Part shown: piece by piece, positions 47,479-56,987 of the stretch | Numbering within the stretch: the stretch's first letter is position 1 | Layout of the letters: the number at the start of each line of letters is the position of its first letter | Source: Curtobacterium sp. MCSS17_015 | GTDB taxonomy: Bacteria > Actinomycetota > Actinomycetes > Actinomycetales > Microbacteriaceae | Length of the DNA stretch: 64,000 bases | Direction: 5' to 3' | Assembly (NCBI RefSeq): GCF_003234265.2 | Contig: NZ_CP126256.1 | Coordinates: forward strand, 1-64,000 | Position numbers and translations under genes: made by a program | Notes under the pieces: model-generated | Told to the model about the DNA's origin: nothing | Seen by the model: the letters and a program-made list of their open reading frames with translations, nothing else | The model's database searches: none

Positions 47479-48690
47479 ATGGACGACACGGCAAGTGACC
47501 TCGGCGCGTCGGGCACCCGCCCGGACGCGGACCGCGCTGCACGGCCGGGCGACGCCGCCGGGGCCGGCGGTGCTGCCCGGCGACCCGACGCAGCGGAGGT
47601 GACCCGGGCCTCCCGGTCCGGTCGCGCAGCCCGACCGACGCTCGCCGCCGTCGCCCGCGCGGCCGGCGTCGCACCGTCCACCGCCTCCCTCGCCTTCAGC
47701 GGCAGCGGGCCGGTGTCCGAGGACACCCGACAGCGCATCCTCGCCGTAGCCGCCGAACTCGGTTACGACGGACCCGACCCGCGCGCCCGCTCGCTGCGCC
47801 GAGGCCGCTCCGGCGTCATCGGCGTCGTGCTCGACGACCGGTTGAGCGACGCCTTCCGCGACCCCGTGAACGTGCTGACCCTCGACGGCATCGCCGAGGT
47901 CGCCGGTGCCGCCGGGGTGTCGCTGCTGCTCGTCCGGAGCCCGCTCGACGACGAGCGCGGGATGGCACCGCTCGTCGACGCCCCGATGGACGCCGTCATC
48001 CTCATCGGGTGCAACGTGCGCATCGACCCGGCGGTCGCGGTCCTGCGGCGGCGGTCGATCCCCGTCGTGGCGATCGAGGCCGACACCATCGAGGGCGCCG
48101 TCCCCGTGCACCTCGACAACCGTGAGGCGTCCCGACGGGCTGCCGCGTACCTCCGGGACCTCGGCCACGAGCAGGTCACCGTCGTCACCCTGCCCCTCGA
48201 CAGCGCACGCGAGCGCGGCCCGGTCGACCCGGACCGGGAGCGCTTGTCGTCCGCCTTCACCACGACAGAGCGGCTCCGCGGCGTCCGCGGCGTCTACCCG
48301 GACGCGCCGGCGATCGCGACGGCGGGCAGTTCGGTGGAGGAGGGGCGCATCGCCGGGGCAGCGCTCTTCGCGCCCGGGGTCGAGCCGCCCACCGCGGTCG
48401 TCGCGCAGAGCGACCTGCTCGCGGTCGGCGTGATCTCCGCCGCGCTCGAGGCCGGACTCCGCGTCCCGGAGGACGTCAGCGTCGTGGGGTTCGACGGCAT
48501 CCAGGTGGACGACAGCCTGCTGCACCGCTCGCCGATCCGGCAGCTGACCACGCTCGTGCAGCCGTTCGTGCCGAAGGGCGAGGCGGCTGCCCGGGCGGCG
48601 CTCGCCATGCTCGAGGGGGAGTCGCCGGAGCCGGCTTCGTTCCGGTCGGAGCTGCGGATCGGGGACACCACGGCGGCGCCGCGGGGGTAG
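47479..48690 (+). CDS. LacI family transcriptional regulator
   Basis: Up to 403 residues. HTH at about 52-75 (PTLAAVARAAGVAPSTASLAFSG), hinge helix, and a periplasmic-binding-like effector domain (GVISAALEAGLRVPEDVSVVGFDGI). The first 45 residues are low-complexity Ala/Gly/Asp; the true start may be a GTG at 47599, which would put the HTH at the usual distance from the N-terminus. Likely represses the divergent MFS gene. Confidence 0.88.
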   Translation: MDDTASDLGASGTRPDADRAARPGDAAGAGGAARRPDAAEVTRASRSGRAARPTLAAVARAAGVAPSTASLAFSGSGPVSEDTRQRILAVAAELGYDGPDPRARSLRRGRSGVIGVVLDDRLSDAFRDPVNVLTLDGIAEVAGAAGVSLLLVRSPLDDERGMAPLVDAPMDAVILIGCNVRIDPAVAVLRRRSIPVVAIEADTIEGAVPVHLDNREASRRAAAYLRDLGHEQVTVVTLPLDSARERGPVDPDRERLSSAFTTTERLRGVRGVYPDAPAIATAGSSVEEGRIAGAALFAPGVEPPTAVVAQSDLLAVGVISAALEAGLRVPEDVSVVGFDGIQVDDSLLHRSPIRQLTTLVQPFVPKGEAAARAALAMLEGESPEPASFRSELRIGDTTAAPRG

Positions 48691-48739
48691 CGGCGATGGT
48701 CGCCTGCACGGGTCGTCGCCAGCCGGGAGGCGCGCCCCG

Positions 48740-50074
48740 TCACCGCGCCAGTGCCGCCGCGATCCACCCCGGCCGGTGCGCCCGCAGCCCGAGCGTCACC
48801 GCGCGCACGCCGATGTACCCGAACGAGAACACCGCCCACAGCGATGCCAGGCCGTCCCCGAGCCACCACAGCAGCGGCAGGTACACGACCAGGTTCACGA
48901 CCCCCGCGAGCGCCAGGTACCGGGCGTCACCCGCGCCGATGAGCACCCCGTCGAGCACGAAGACGTACCCGGCGACCGGCAGCCCCGCGGCGATGAGGAC
49001 CAGCACGAGGGGGAGCGCCGCCCGGACCGCTTCGGAGTCCGAGAACACCGGCCCGAGGACGCCGCTGGCGGCGAACGTGAGCACCCCGAGCAGGACGCCG
49101 CCCGCGATGCCGAGCACCACGAGCCGCCCGGTCACGAGCTGCACCCGTTCGGCGTCCCGCGCCCCGAGGGCGTGCCCGACCAGGGCCTGCCCCGCGATCG
49201 CGAGCGCGTCGAGCGCGAACGCCACGGTGCCGAAGACGGTCAGGCCGATCTGGGTCGTGGCGAGGCCGATCGTGCCGAGGCCGGTCGCGGTGGCGATCGT
49301 CGCCAGCATCGCGACCCGCAGGGATGCGGTGCGGAGGAAGAGCCAGGCTCCGGACCGCAGCGCCCGCGCGACCCCGGAGGCGCCCGGCCGGAGCGGCGCA
49401 CCCGAGGCACGGGCCGCGCGGACCGCGATGCCGACGTACACCGCGGCCATCGCCCACTGGACGACGACGGTGCCCGCCGCCGACCCCACCACACCCCACC
49501 CGAGGCCGTAGACGAGCAGCGCGTTGAGGAGCCCGTTGGCGACGAACCCCACGGTCGCGACGACGAGCGGCGTGCGGGTGTCCTGCAGGCCGCGCAGCAA
49601 CCCGGTCGAGGCCGTGACCACGAGGATGCCCGGCAACCCGATCAGCGAGACGGTGAGGTACGCGGTGGCGGCGGCCGAGACCTCCGGCGTGGCACCGAAC
49701 AGGTCGATGAGCGGTCGGGCGAGCGGCCACCCGACGAGCGCGAGCACGACACCGAGACCGAGCGCGAGCCACATCCCGTCGATGCCCGCGTGCACCGCCC
49801 CGCGTCGGTCGCCGGAACCGAGGGCCCGCGCCACGGCCGGTGTCGTCGCGTAGGCGAGGAAGACCAGGAGGCCCGTGACCGTCTGCAGGACCGCGCTCGC
49901 CACGCCGACGGCGGCGAGCGGCGTCGCACCGAGGTGCCCGACGAGCGCGGTGTCCGTCAGCAGGAAGAGCGGCTCGACGACGAGCGCGCCGAGCGCCGGC
50001 AGCGCGAGCCGGACGATGTCGCGGTCGACGGCTCGTCGGACGTGGCGGCGGTCGGTCTCGGACGCGGAGGGCAC
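48740..50074 (-). CDS. MATE family efflux transporter
   Basis: 444 residues, twelve predicted helices. The N-terminal PALGALVVEPLFLLTDTALVGHLGATPLAAVGVA is a clear MATE/DinF signature, followed by the repeated half. Probable sodium- or proton-coupled drug or metabolite exporter. GTG start. Converges with the LacI gene. Confidence 0.9.
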   Translation of the reverse strand: MPSASETDRRHVRRAVDRDIVRLALPALGALVVEPLFLLTDTALVGHLGATPLAAVGVASAVLQTVTGLLVFLAYATTPAVARALGSGDRRGAVHAGIDGMWLALGLGVVLALVGWPLARPLIDLFGATPEVSAAATAYLTVSLIGLPGILVVTASTGLLRGLQDTRTPLVVATVGFVANGLLNALLVYGLGWGVVGSAAGTVVVQWAMAAVYVGIAVRAARASGAPLRPGASGVARALRSGAWLFLRTASLRVAMLATIATATGLGTIGLATTQIGLTVFGTVAFALDALAIAGQALVGHALGARDAERVQLVTGRLVVLGIAGGVLLGVLTFAASGVLGPVFSDSEAVRAALPLVLVLIAAGLPVAGYVFVLDGVLIGAGDARYLALAGVVNLVVYLPLLWWLGDGLASLWAVFSFGYIGVRAVTLGLRAHRPGWIAAALAR

Positions 50075-50149
50075 CAGGACATCCTGCCGGTCGGTACGGT
50101 CGACGCGTGGACGTCGCCGCCCTGGCTGACGGCACGCCCGCCCGGCAGG

Positions 50150-51502
50150 TCAGGCGCGCTCGCGTCCGTCCACCCGCGGCTCGACGGGGATGCCGCCGGT
50201 CGCTGCGCGGTCGGCGTCGGTCGCGTCCGGCGTCGCCGGGTCCGTGCCCCGGGCGCGGCCGATGAGGTCCATGAGGTGGTAGACCACGATCGCGGCGATG
50301 GTGCCGATGATGATGCCGCCGAAGGTCGCCCCGCCGAACGAGAACGTGAAGTCGGCGATGCCCATGATGAGCGCGATGCCCGCGGTGAGCTGGTTCTTCG
50401 GCTTGGCGAAGTCGACGCGGTTCTCGACCCAGATGCGGATCCCGATGACTCCGATGAGGCCGTAGAGCGCCGTCGTCGCACCGCCGAGCACCCCTGGTGG
50501 CACGGTCGAGATGACCGCGCCGATCTTCGGCGAGAGCCCGAGGAGCACGGCCGCGACGGCCGCCACCCAGTACGCGGCGGTGGAGAACACCCGCGTCGCC
50601 GCCATCACGCCGATGTTCTCGCCGTAGGTCGTGGTGGCGGAACCGCCGCCGACGCCGGCGAGCACGGTCGAGACCCCGTCGGCGAACAGTGCGCGGCCGG
50701 TCAACGGCGTGAGGTCGCGGCCCGTCAGCTGGCCGACGCCCTTGACGTGGCCCACGTTCTCGGCGACCAGGGCGAGCACGACCGGCAGGAACCCGAGGTA
50801 GACGGCGGTCTGCGACAGGTCGAACGCCGGTGCCGTGAAGGTCGGCAGCCCGACCCAGGCGGCGTCCTGCACCGCGCCGAGGTCGACCTCGCCCGCGACG
50901 AGAGCGGCGAGGTAACCGACGATGACCCCGACGACGATCGACAACCGACCGACCAGTCCCGTGAACAGCACGGTGCAGAGGACGATCGCGGCGAGGGTGA
51001 TCGCCGCCACGACGGGAGCCTCGACGAAGTTGTCCCGCGCGGCCGGAGCGAGGTTGAACCCGATGAGCGCGACGATCGCACCGGAGACCACGGGGGGCAT
51101 GAGACGGTCGATCCACCCGGCACCCGCCAGGTGCACGATCCCGCCGACCACCGCGAGCAGTGCTCCGACGACGATGATGCCGGACAGCGCGAGCGGGATC
51201 CCGCCGATCTCCGTCGCGGCCCCGATCGGTGCGAGGAACGCGAACGACGAGCCGAGGTAGCTCGGCAGGCGGTTGCCGGTGACGACCAGGAACAGGATCG
51301 TGCCGATGCCGCTGAACAGCAGGGTCGTCGACGGCGGGAAGCCCGTGATGAGCGGGACCAGGAACGTGGCACCGAACATCGCGACGACGTGCTGCACGCC
51401 GAGGCCGATCGTCCGGCCCCAGGTGAGTCGTTCGTCCGGCGCCACGATCGCCGATGCGGAGACGGTGCGGCCGTCGCCGTGCAGCTTCCAAGGGAGTCCC
51501 AT
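50150..51502 (-). CDS. NCS2 family nucleobase:cation symporter (uracil/xanthine permease)
   Basis: 450 residues, about fourteen helices. WGRTIGLGVQHVVAMFGATFLVPLITG, the AENVGHVKGVGQLTG motif and GGSATTTYGENIGVMAATRV match the UraA/PyrP branch of NCS2, so uracil is the likely substrate. ATG start. Monocistronic. Confidence 0.9.
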   Translation of the reverse strand: MGLPWKLHGDGRTVSASAIVAPDERLTWGRTIGLGVQHVVAMFGATFLVPLITGFPPSTTLLFSGIGTILFLVVTGNRLPSYLGSSFAFLAPIGAATEIGGIPLALSGIIVVGALLAVVGGIVHLAGAGWIDRLMPPVVSGAIVALIGFNLAPAARDNFVEAPVVAAITLAAIVLCTVLFTGLVGRLSIVVGVIVGYLAALVAGEVDLGAVQDAAWVGLPTFTAPAFDLSQTAVYLGFLPVVLALVAENVGHVKGVGQLTGRDLTPLTGRALFADGVSTVLAGVGGGSATTTYGENIGVMAATRVFSTAAYWVAAVAAVLLGLSPKIGAVISTVPPGVLGGATTALYGLIGVIGIRIWVENRVDFAKPKNQLTAGIALIMGIADFTFSFGGATFGGIIIGTIAAIVVYHLMDLIGRARGTDPATPDATDADRAATGGIPVEPRVDGRERA

Positions 51503-51703
51503 GCGACGACCGTACCGGGCAGTCGCGCTCCGACGGGCGCTGGCGACGGCCCTGTTGAGGACGGCCTGGCGTTCGAGATCGGCCGACCGGGTTCGGCTGG
51601 GTTCTCGGGTCGACGACGACGGCGGCCTGCGGCAGGGCCACGACCTCCTGTTCGACGACGGGACCGGGTGGCGGACCGGGGACCGGTGGCTATCGTGGAG
51701 ACC

Positions 51704-53668
51704 ATGACCGACGTCGCAGGCACCACCGGAATCCGCACCGACGAACTCGACGAGTCGGTGCGGCCGCAGGACGACCTCTACCGGCACGTCAACGGCAGGT
51801 GGATCGCCGACACCCCGATCCCGGACGACAAGGCCCGGTACGGGTCCTTCACCGTCCTGGCGGAAGAGGCCGAAGCGGCCGTGCGCACGATCATCGAGCG
51901 CGCGCAGCACGCCGAGCCGGGCACCGAACAGCGGAAGGTCGGCGACCTCTTCACGTCGTTCACCGACGAGGTCGCCCTCGAGTCCGCGGGCTCCGGGCCG
52001 ATCGAGCCGCTCCTGGCCGACATCGCCGCGATCGAGGACAAGAACGACGTGCTCCGCATGGTCGGTCGCTTCGAGCGGCTCGGGCTGCCGAGCTTCATCC
52101 AGCTCTTCGTGGACAACGACCCGGGCGACCCGGACGCCTACATCGTGTTCCTCGAGCAGTCCGGTCTCGGCCTGCCCGACGAGTCGTACTACCGCGAGGA
52201 CCGGTTCGCCGACATCCGCGAGAAGTACCGCGAGTTCGTCGGCTCGATGTTCCCCCTGGCCGGCTACGACGAGAGCGGCGACCGGACCGAGCACGTCATC
52301 GCGCTCGAGACGGCCATCGCCTCGGCGCACTGGGACAACGTCGCCACGCGCGACAGCCAGAAGACCTACAACAAGCTGCCGTGGGACGAGGTGTCGGCGC
52401 TCGCCGAGGGCGTCGACCTCCGCATCTGGTGGGACGCGATCGCCGCGCCCGCCGGGGCCTTCGACACCGTCGTGGTCCGACAGCCGTCGTTCCTGACGGG
52501 TCTCGCGCAGCTCTTCCGCGAGCAGCCGCTGCCCGTCTGGAAGGACTGGCTCTGCTGGCAGGTGATCCGGGCCTCCGCCCCGTACCTCACCAGTGCGTTC
52601 TCGGCGACGAGCTTCTCGTTCTACGGCACCGCGCTGACGGGTGCGCCGAAGCAGCGTGACCGCTGGAAGCGCGGTGTCTCGCTCGTCGAGGGTGCCATGG
52701 GCGAAGCGGTCGGTCGCATCTACGTCGAGGAGCACTTCGACGAGACCTCGAAGGCGACGATGGACGACCTCGTCGCGAACCTGGTCGAGGCCTACCGGCA
52801 GAGCATCACCGGACTCGAGTGGATGACCGACGAGACCCGTGCCCGCGCGCTCGACAAGCTCGACAAGTTCACGCCGAAGATCGGCTACCCGGTGAAGTGG
52901 CGCGACTACAGCGCCCTGCCCATCCGACCGGACGACCTGCTCGCCAACGTCCGGGCCATCGCGTCGTTCCAGGTCGACCGCGAGCTCGGCAAGATCGGGA
53001 AGCCGATCGACCGCGACGAGTGGTTCATGACCCCGCAGACGATCAACGCGTACTACAACCCGGGCTTCAACGAGATCGTGTTCCCCGCGGCGATCCTGCA
53101 GTTCCCGTTCTTCGAGGCGACCCGCGACGCCGCGGCCAACTACGGCGCGATCGGCGCGGTCATCGGGCACGAGATCGGGCACGGCTTCGACGACCAGGGT
53201 TCGCAGTACGACGGTGACGGCCGCCTGCAGAACTGGTGGACCGAGGCCGACCGCCAGGCGTTCGAACAGCGGACGAAGGCCCTCATCGCGCAGTACGACG
53301 CGCTCGTGCCGACCGAGGTGCCGGACGGCCACGTCAACGGTGCGCTGACGATCGGCGAGAACATCGGTGACCTCGGCGGGCTCTCGATCGCGTGGAAGGC
53401 GTACCTGATCTCGCTCGACGGCGCCGAGCCTCCCGTCATCGACGGTCTGACCGGTGCCGAGCGCTTCTTCCTCAGCTGGGCGCAGGCCTGGCGGATGGCG
53501 ATCCGTCCGGAGGAGGCCGAGCGCCTGCTCAGCATCGACCCGCACTCGCCGAACGAGTTCCGCTGCAACCAGATCGTGCGCAACATCGACGTGTTCTACG
53601 ACACCTTCGCCGTCTCGGACAGCGACGCGATGTACCTGGCTCCGGCCGAGCGCGTCGCCATCTGGTGA
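51704..53668 (+). CDS. M13 family zinc metallopeptidase (neprilysin-like)
   Basis: 654 residues. Zinc site HEIGH (His489, Glu490, His493) with the third ligand in ENIGDLGG (Glu552, Asp556); the substrate-binding NAYYNPGFNEIVFPAAIL precedes it. N-terminal Peptidase_M13_N domain is complete. No signal peptide, which is usual for actinobacterial PepO-like members, so probably cytosolic. The stop overlaps the downstream ATG (TGATG). A longer open frame upstream is compositional. Confidence 0.93.
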   Translation: MTDVAGTTGIRTDELDESVRPQDDLYRHVNGRWIADTPIPDDKARYGSFTVLAEEAEAAVRTIIERAQHAEPGTEQRKVGDLFTSFTDEVALESAGSGPIEPLLADIAAIEDKNDVLRMVGRFERLGLPSFIQLFVDNDPGDPDAYIVFLEQSGLGLPDESYYREDRFADIREKYREFVGSMFPLAGYDESGDRTEHVIALETAIASAHWDNVATRDSQKTYNKLPWDEVSALAEGVDLRIWWDAIAAPAGAFDTVVVRQPSFLTGLAQLFREQPLPVWKDWLCWQVIRASAPYLTSAFSATSFSFYGTALTGAPKQRDRWKRGVSLVEGAMGEAVGRIYVEEHFDETSKATMDDLVANLVEAYRQSITGLEWMTDETRARALDKLDKFTPKIGYPVKWRDYSALPIRPDDLLANVRAIASFQVDRELGKIGKPIDRDEWFMTPQTINAYYNPGFNEIVFPAAILQFPFFEATRDAAANYGAIGAVIGHEIGHGFDDQGSQYDGDGRLQNWWTEADRQAFEQRTKALIAQYDALVPTEVPDGHVNGALTIGENIGDLGGLSIAWKAYLISLDGAEPPVIDGLTGAERFFLSWAQAWRMAIRPEEAERLLSIDPHSPNEFRCNQIVRNIDVFYDTFAVSDSDAMYLAPAERVAIW

Positions 53669-54666
53669 TGGTGGAGCCGGACGCGCCGCACTCGTCGCGC
53701 CGGCGCCGCCCCGGACGTCCCGGCGACGGCGGTCACCCCGACGGCGGTGCTGCCGGGAGCGGCTCCGCGGGCGGGGGCCGTGCCGGTGGTGGCGGCCGCA
53801 GTCGGGGGAAGCACCGGGGAGGCGCGGACGAGCGCTTCACGGCGACGACCGAGGCGCTCGGCGCGATCGCGGTGGACGGCGCCGGGGTGAGCGCGTCGAT
53901 CATCGACACGTCCACCGGGCGGGCGCTGCTCGCGATCGACGACCGCCTCGTGCAGCCCGTGGCGAGCCTCGGGCGGGTGCTGCTCCTCATCGAGGTCGCG
54001 GCGCAGCTCGAGGACGGTCGCCTGCACGGTGACCGGCTCCAGCGGATGGCCCGCGACACCGCGACCGGGGCCGGCCTGTGGCAGTTCCTGCAGGAGCCGA
54101 CCATGCAGGTGTCGGACCTGGCGACCCTGGTCGGAGCCACCGCGGACGCCTGGGCGACGAACGCGCTGCTCACCACGGTCGGGATCGACGCCGTGCGGTC
54201 CCGGGCGGAGTCACTCGGGATCGAACGGACCGCCCTCATCGACCGGGTGCGTGACCGCCGCGGGCCGGACGACGCCCCGGACGTGTCGGTCGCCAGCGCG
54301 GGGGAACTGAGCTGGCTGTTCCGGGGACTCGCGCTCGGTGAGGTCGTCGACGAGGCGGTGTCGAACCGCGTGCTCGGCTGGTCGTCGCTCGCCGCCGACA
54401 TGTCGCTCGTCGCGGGGTCGTTCGGGCTCGACCCGCTCGCACACCGGGCGCTCGACCACGGCCTGCAGTCCGTCGCCGTCACCGGTTCCGGACCGGGCGT
54501 CCGCGCGGAGGCCGGGGTGCTCCGCGGGCCGGCGTCGTCGGTCTGCTACGCGGTCACGGTCCGGTTCGAGGACGACTCGTTGCAGCGTCGCCTCGCGGTC
54601 GTCGACGCCCTGCGCACCATGGGGACCGAGGTGCTCGAGGTCGTGCACGCCCCCGCCGAGCGCTGA
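53668..54666 (+). CDS. Serine hydrolase/class A beta-lactamase-fold protein, probably inactive
   Basis: 332 residues. The first 50 are a basic Gly/Arg/Pro-rich region without a signal peptide. From about 55 the pattern follows class A beta-lactamases, but the catalytic positions are altered: the SxxK site reads SLGR (Ser100, Arg103), the SDN position reads ATN (163-165), and the KTG position reads VTG (271-273). I infer loss of beta-lactam or peptidase chemistry. Start codon overlaps the M13 peptidase stop, so the two are co-translated. Function unknown. Confidence 0.72.
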   Translation: MVEPDAPHSSRRRRPGRPGDGGHPDGGAAGSGSAGGGRAGGGGRSRGKHRGGADERFTATTEALGAIAVDGAGVSASIIDTSTGRALLAIDDRLVQPVASLGRVLLLIEVAAQLEDGRLHGDRLQRMARDTATGAGLWQFLQEPTMQVSDLATLVGATADAWATNALLTTVGIDAVRSRAESLGIERTALIDRVRDRRGPDDAPDVSVASAGELSWLFRGLALGEVVDEAVSNRVLGWSSLAADMSLVAGSFGLDPLAHRALDHGLQSVAVTGSGPGVRAEAGVLRGPASSVCYAVTVRFEDDSLQRRLAVVDALRTMGTEVLEVVHAPAER

Positions 54667-54744
54667 GCACCGCGCGTCCCGGCCCGGCACCTCGTCCCGT
54701 CCGGCATGTCGACGGGCCCGGCCGGCCGCCCGGTCCGACACGTC

Positions 54745-54766
54745 GCACCTCGTCGCCACGAGGTGC
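54745..54766 (+). terminator. Possible terminator hairpin
   Basis: GCACCTCG-tcgcca-CGAGGTGC, perfect eight-base arms, about 80 bases past the preceding gene. The remainder of the 54667-54868 gap shows nothing else definite. Confidence 0.5.
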
Positions 54767-54868
54767 ACCGCGCACGTCCTCCCACGAACGCACCGTCGCA
54801 CAGCCGGATCGGGCAGGATCGGCAGCGGGCACGTCGACGACGACGTGCGGACACGGAAGGACAGACCG

Positions 54869-55144
54869 ATGGCAGCAGGCAAGCACGAGGCAGCACGCGG
54901 CGACGAGGACCGCGCGGACGGCGTGGACGAGCGTGCGGGGGAGTTCGTGGACAGCGAGATCCCCGGCGAGCACCGCGTCACCGACGACGAGCCGGTCGGC
55001 GAGTTCGTGTCGAGCGACATCCCCGGGGAACGGCGCCCCGAGTCCGCGGGTGAGCAGGGTGAGTACGTCGAGTCGGACATCCCCGGCGACGTCGAGCCCG
55101 GTGGTCCCGAGACGGCTGGCGAGTACACCGACCGCGACCGGTGA
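54869..55144 (+). CDS. Small acidic tandem-repeat protein
   Basis: 91 residues, ATG start preceded by GGAAGG. No recognised family. After a charged N-terminus it consists of three near-identical units at 23-37, 43-55 and 62-74 with consensus G-E-[FY]-V-x-S-[DE]-I-P-G-[ED], and a fourth partial unit GEYTDRD at the end. Very acidic, no cysteine, membrane helix or signal peptide, so likely a soluble, extended cytoplasmic protein. Conserved repeat residues across changed codons support a real gene. Confidence 0.75.
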   Translation: MAAGKHEAARGDEDRADGVDERAGEFVDSEIPGEHRVTDDEPVGEFVSSDIPGERRPESAGEQGEYVESDIPGDVEPGGPETAGEYTDRDR

Positions 55145-55162
55145 CAGCGAGGCGGGCCGGCC

Positions 55163-55612
55163 TCAATCGACGAGGTCGGCCTGCGTCAGCAGGCGGAGCG
55201 TCTCCACCCCGGCCGGCGGGCAGCGCCCGGCGTCGGCGGAGGTGACCCACTCCACCTCGTCGACCTCGGCCGAGGGGACGGGCGTGGCCGTGTCGAGCGC
55301 GCCTCCCGGCCGGGCCAGGAACAGGGTCATCGCGACGACCGTGCCCGGCGCCTGCCCGTGGGCCGGCTCGGTCACGGTGGCGAACTCGTCGACGTCGGCT
55401 GCGCCGAGGCGCAGCCCGGTCTCCTCGAACGCCTCGCGGACGGCCGCGTCGACGGCGCTCTCCCCGGGCTCGACCTTGCCGCCCGGCAGGTAGAGCACGT
55501 CGCGCCCTCGGGCCCGGACCATGAGCACACGTCGGTCGCGGACGAGCAGGAGTGCGCTGACGTCCAGGACGGGACCGCCGGCCGGGAGGCCCGGACCGGC
55601 CGAGCCGGTCAG
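55163..55612 (-). CDS. Nudix hydrolase with probable CTG start
   Basis: About 149 residues with a complete Nudix box GGKVEPGESAVDAAVREAFEETGL. No ATG or GTG exists in frame before the first beta strand. The only plausible initiator is CTG overlapping the hemA stop as CTGA, mirroring the ATGA/GTGA overlaps seen elsewhere in this genome. Likely translated by coupling to hemA. Substrate unknown. Confidence 0.75.
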   Translation of the reverse strand: MTGSAGPGLPAGGPVLDVSALLLVRDRRVLMVRARGRDVLYLPGGKVEPGESAVDAAVREAFEETGLRLGAADVDEFATVTEPAHGQAPGTVVAMTLFLARPGGALDTATPVPSAEVDEVEWVTSADAGRCPPAGVETLRLLTQADLVD

Positions 55613-56913
55613 CTCGCGTCCGCCTCGTCGTCGCGCACGCGCGCGGCCCGTTCGGCCAGGGGCACGACGGCGGACGGCACGTCCGCGGCGGGCTCGGGGC
55701 GGACCCCGAAGAGGGCGTCCAGGGCCCCGGTGAAGTCGTCGCCGCGTCCGGCACGACCGAGCTCGCGGGCGCGCACGGAGGGCCGGTGCAGGAGCACGCC
55801 GACGAGGTGTCGGAGTGCACGTTCGGTCTGCTCGGCGGACTCCGGGGTGGTGTCGCCGCGACGCTTCACGCGGTCGATCTCGTCGTCGAGGATGTCGAAC
55901 ACGTGCTTGCGGAGGGCGACGAGCGCGGGGGTCGTCGACTGCTCGAGGGCCTGTGCGCGGAAGCGGGAGACGGCGTCGTCGACGATGGCGCGCGCTTCGG
56001 TCTCGGCGTTCAGTTCGGCGATCGGGGCGTGGATGCTGATCGTCTCGAGGTCGAGCAGTTCGACGCCGTCGACGTCGGCGGCGTCGGGATGCACGTTGCG
56101 GGGGAGGCCGAGGTCGATCACGATGCGGCGGGCACCGTCGTCGAGGTCGCATGCCTCCACGACGGGCACCTCGCTCGACGTGCAGGTGATGACGACGTCG
56201 CTCGTGCCGATCGCGGTGCGCAGGTCGGTGGCGGCGACGAGGTCGTGCTTCGCGGCGAACCACGGCGCCCGGCCGGACGGTGAGAAGACCTGGATGTGCT
56301 CGGCTCCGCGGTCACGCAGGGCGGCGATGGTGGTGGCGGCGTAGCTGCCGGTGCCGACGAGCAGCACGCGCGTGCCGGCCCAGTCGGTGATGCGCGAGGA
56401 CGCGAGCTCGAGTCCGAGGCGGACGAGCGACCGCCCGGCGGCACCGATGCGGGTGCGGGTCTTGACGCCGCGTGAGGTGTGCGCGGCCTCCTGGAAGAGC
56501 CGCTCGAGGTCCGAGGTGGTGGTGCCGTTGCGGCGGGCGTCCTCGAGCGCCCGCCGGACCTGCCCGGAGATCTCGGTCTCGCCGACGACGACGGACTCGA
56601 GCCCGCTCGACACGGCGAAGAGGTGCTGCACGACGTCCCCGCCACCCAGGACCTGCACGGAGTCGAGGACCTCGTCCGCCTGCAGTTCGCTCGCTGCCGA
56701 GACGGCCTCCACCGTGGCACGGACGGCGGCGTCGTCATCACCGGCGATGTCGAGGTAGGCCTCGAACCGGTTGCACGTGGCGAGGACCACGGCGCCGTCG
56801 AGGACGTCCGAGTCCGTGACGAGGCGGCTGGCGGCCGCGGGTGCTCCGATGCTCAGACGCTCCAGGAGGTCGAAGCTGGCGTTGCGATGCGACGCCGTGA
56901 GACAGATGAGCAC
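55609..56913 (-). CDS. hemA: Glutamyl-tRNA reductase
   Basis: First committed enzyme of C5-pathway heme synthesis: reduces glutamyl-tRNA to glutamate-1-semialdehyde. 434 residues, GTG start. The catalytic cysteine is in ATCNRFEAYL (Cys47); the GETEISGQVRRA segment, NADPH-binding VLLVGTGSYAATTI and C-terminal dimerisation helix follow. Acidic 25-residue tail. Divergent from hemE with a 74-base gap; a TACCAT hexamer just upstream may be its -10. Confidence 0.95.
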   Translation of the reverse strand: MLICLTASHRNASFDLLERLSIGAPAAASRLVTDSDVLDGAVVLATCNRFEAYLDIAGDDDAAVRATVEAVSAASELQADEVLDSVQVLGGGDVVQHLFAVSSGLESVVVGETEISGQVRRALEDARRNGTTTSDLERLFQEAAHTSRGVKTRTRIGAAGRSLVRLGLELASSRITDWAGTRVLLVGTGSYAATTIAALRDRGAEHIQVFSPSGRAPWFAAKHDLVAATDLRTAIGTSDVVITCTSSEVPVVEACDLDDGARRIVIDLGLPRNVHPDAADVDGVELLDLETISIHAPIAELNAETEARAIVDDAVSRFRAQALEQSTTPALVALRKHVFDILDDEIDRVKRRGDTTPESAEQTERALRHLVGVLLHRPSVRARELGRAGRGDDFTGALDALFGVRPEPAADVPSAVVPLAERAARVRDDEADAS

Positions 56914-56987
56914 GTGTTCAATGGTAACCCCGGCGTCCCGAGCACCGGGTCGGGGAGCCGTCCTGTTCGCGGTGCGAGAATCATCCG

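Noticed and set aside
48776-51703. Open frame of nearly 1,000 codons upstream of and in frame with the M13 peptidase
   Set aside because: Antisense to the MATE and NCS2 genes; the real peptidase starts at 51704 where family similarity begins.
51501-51707. 68-codon plus-strand frame between NCS2 and M13 genes
   Set aside because: Arg-rich, no ribosome-binding site, starts on the reverse complement of the NCS2 start region; not distinguishable from chance.
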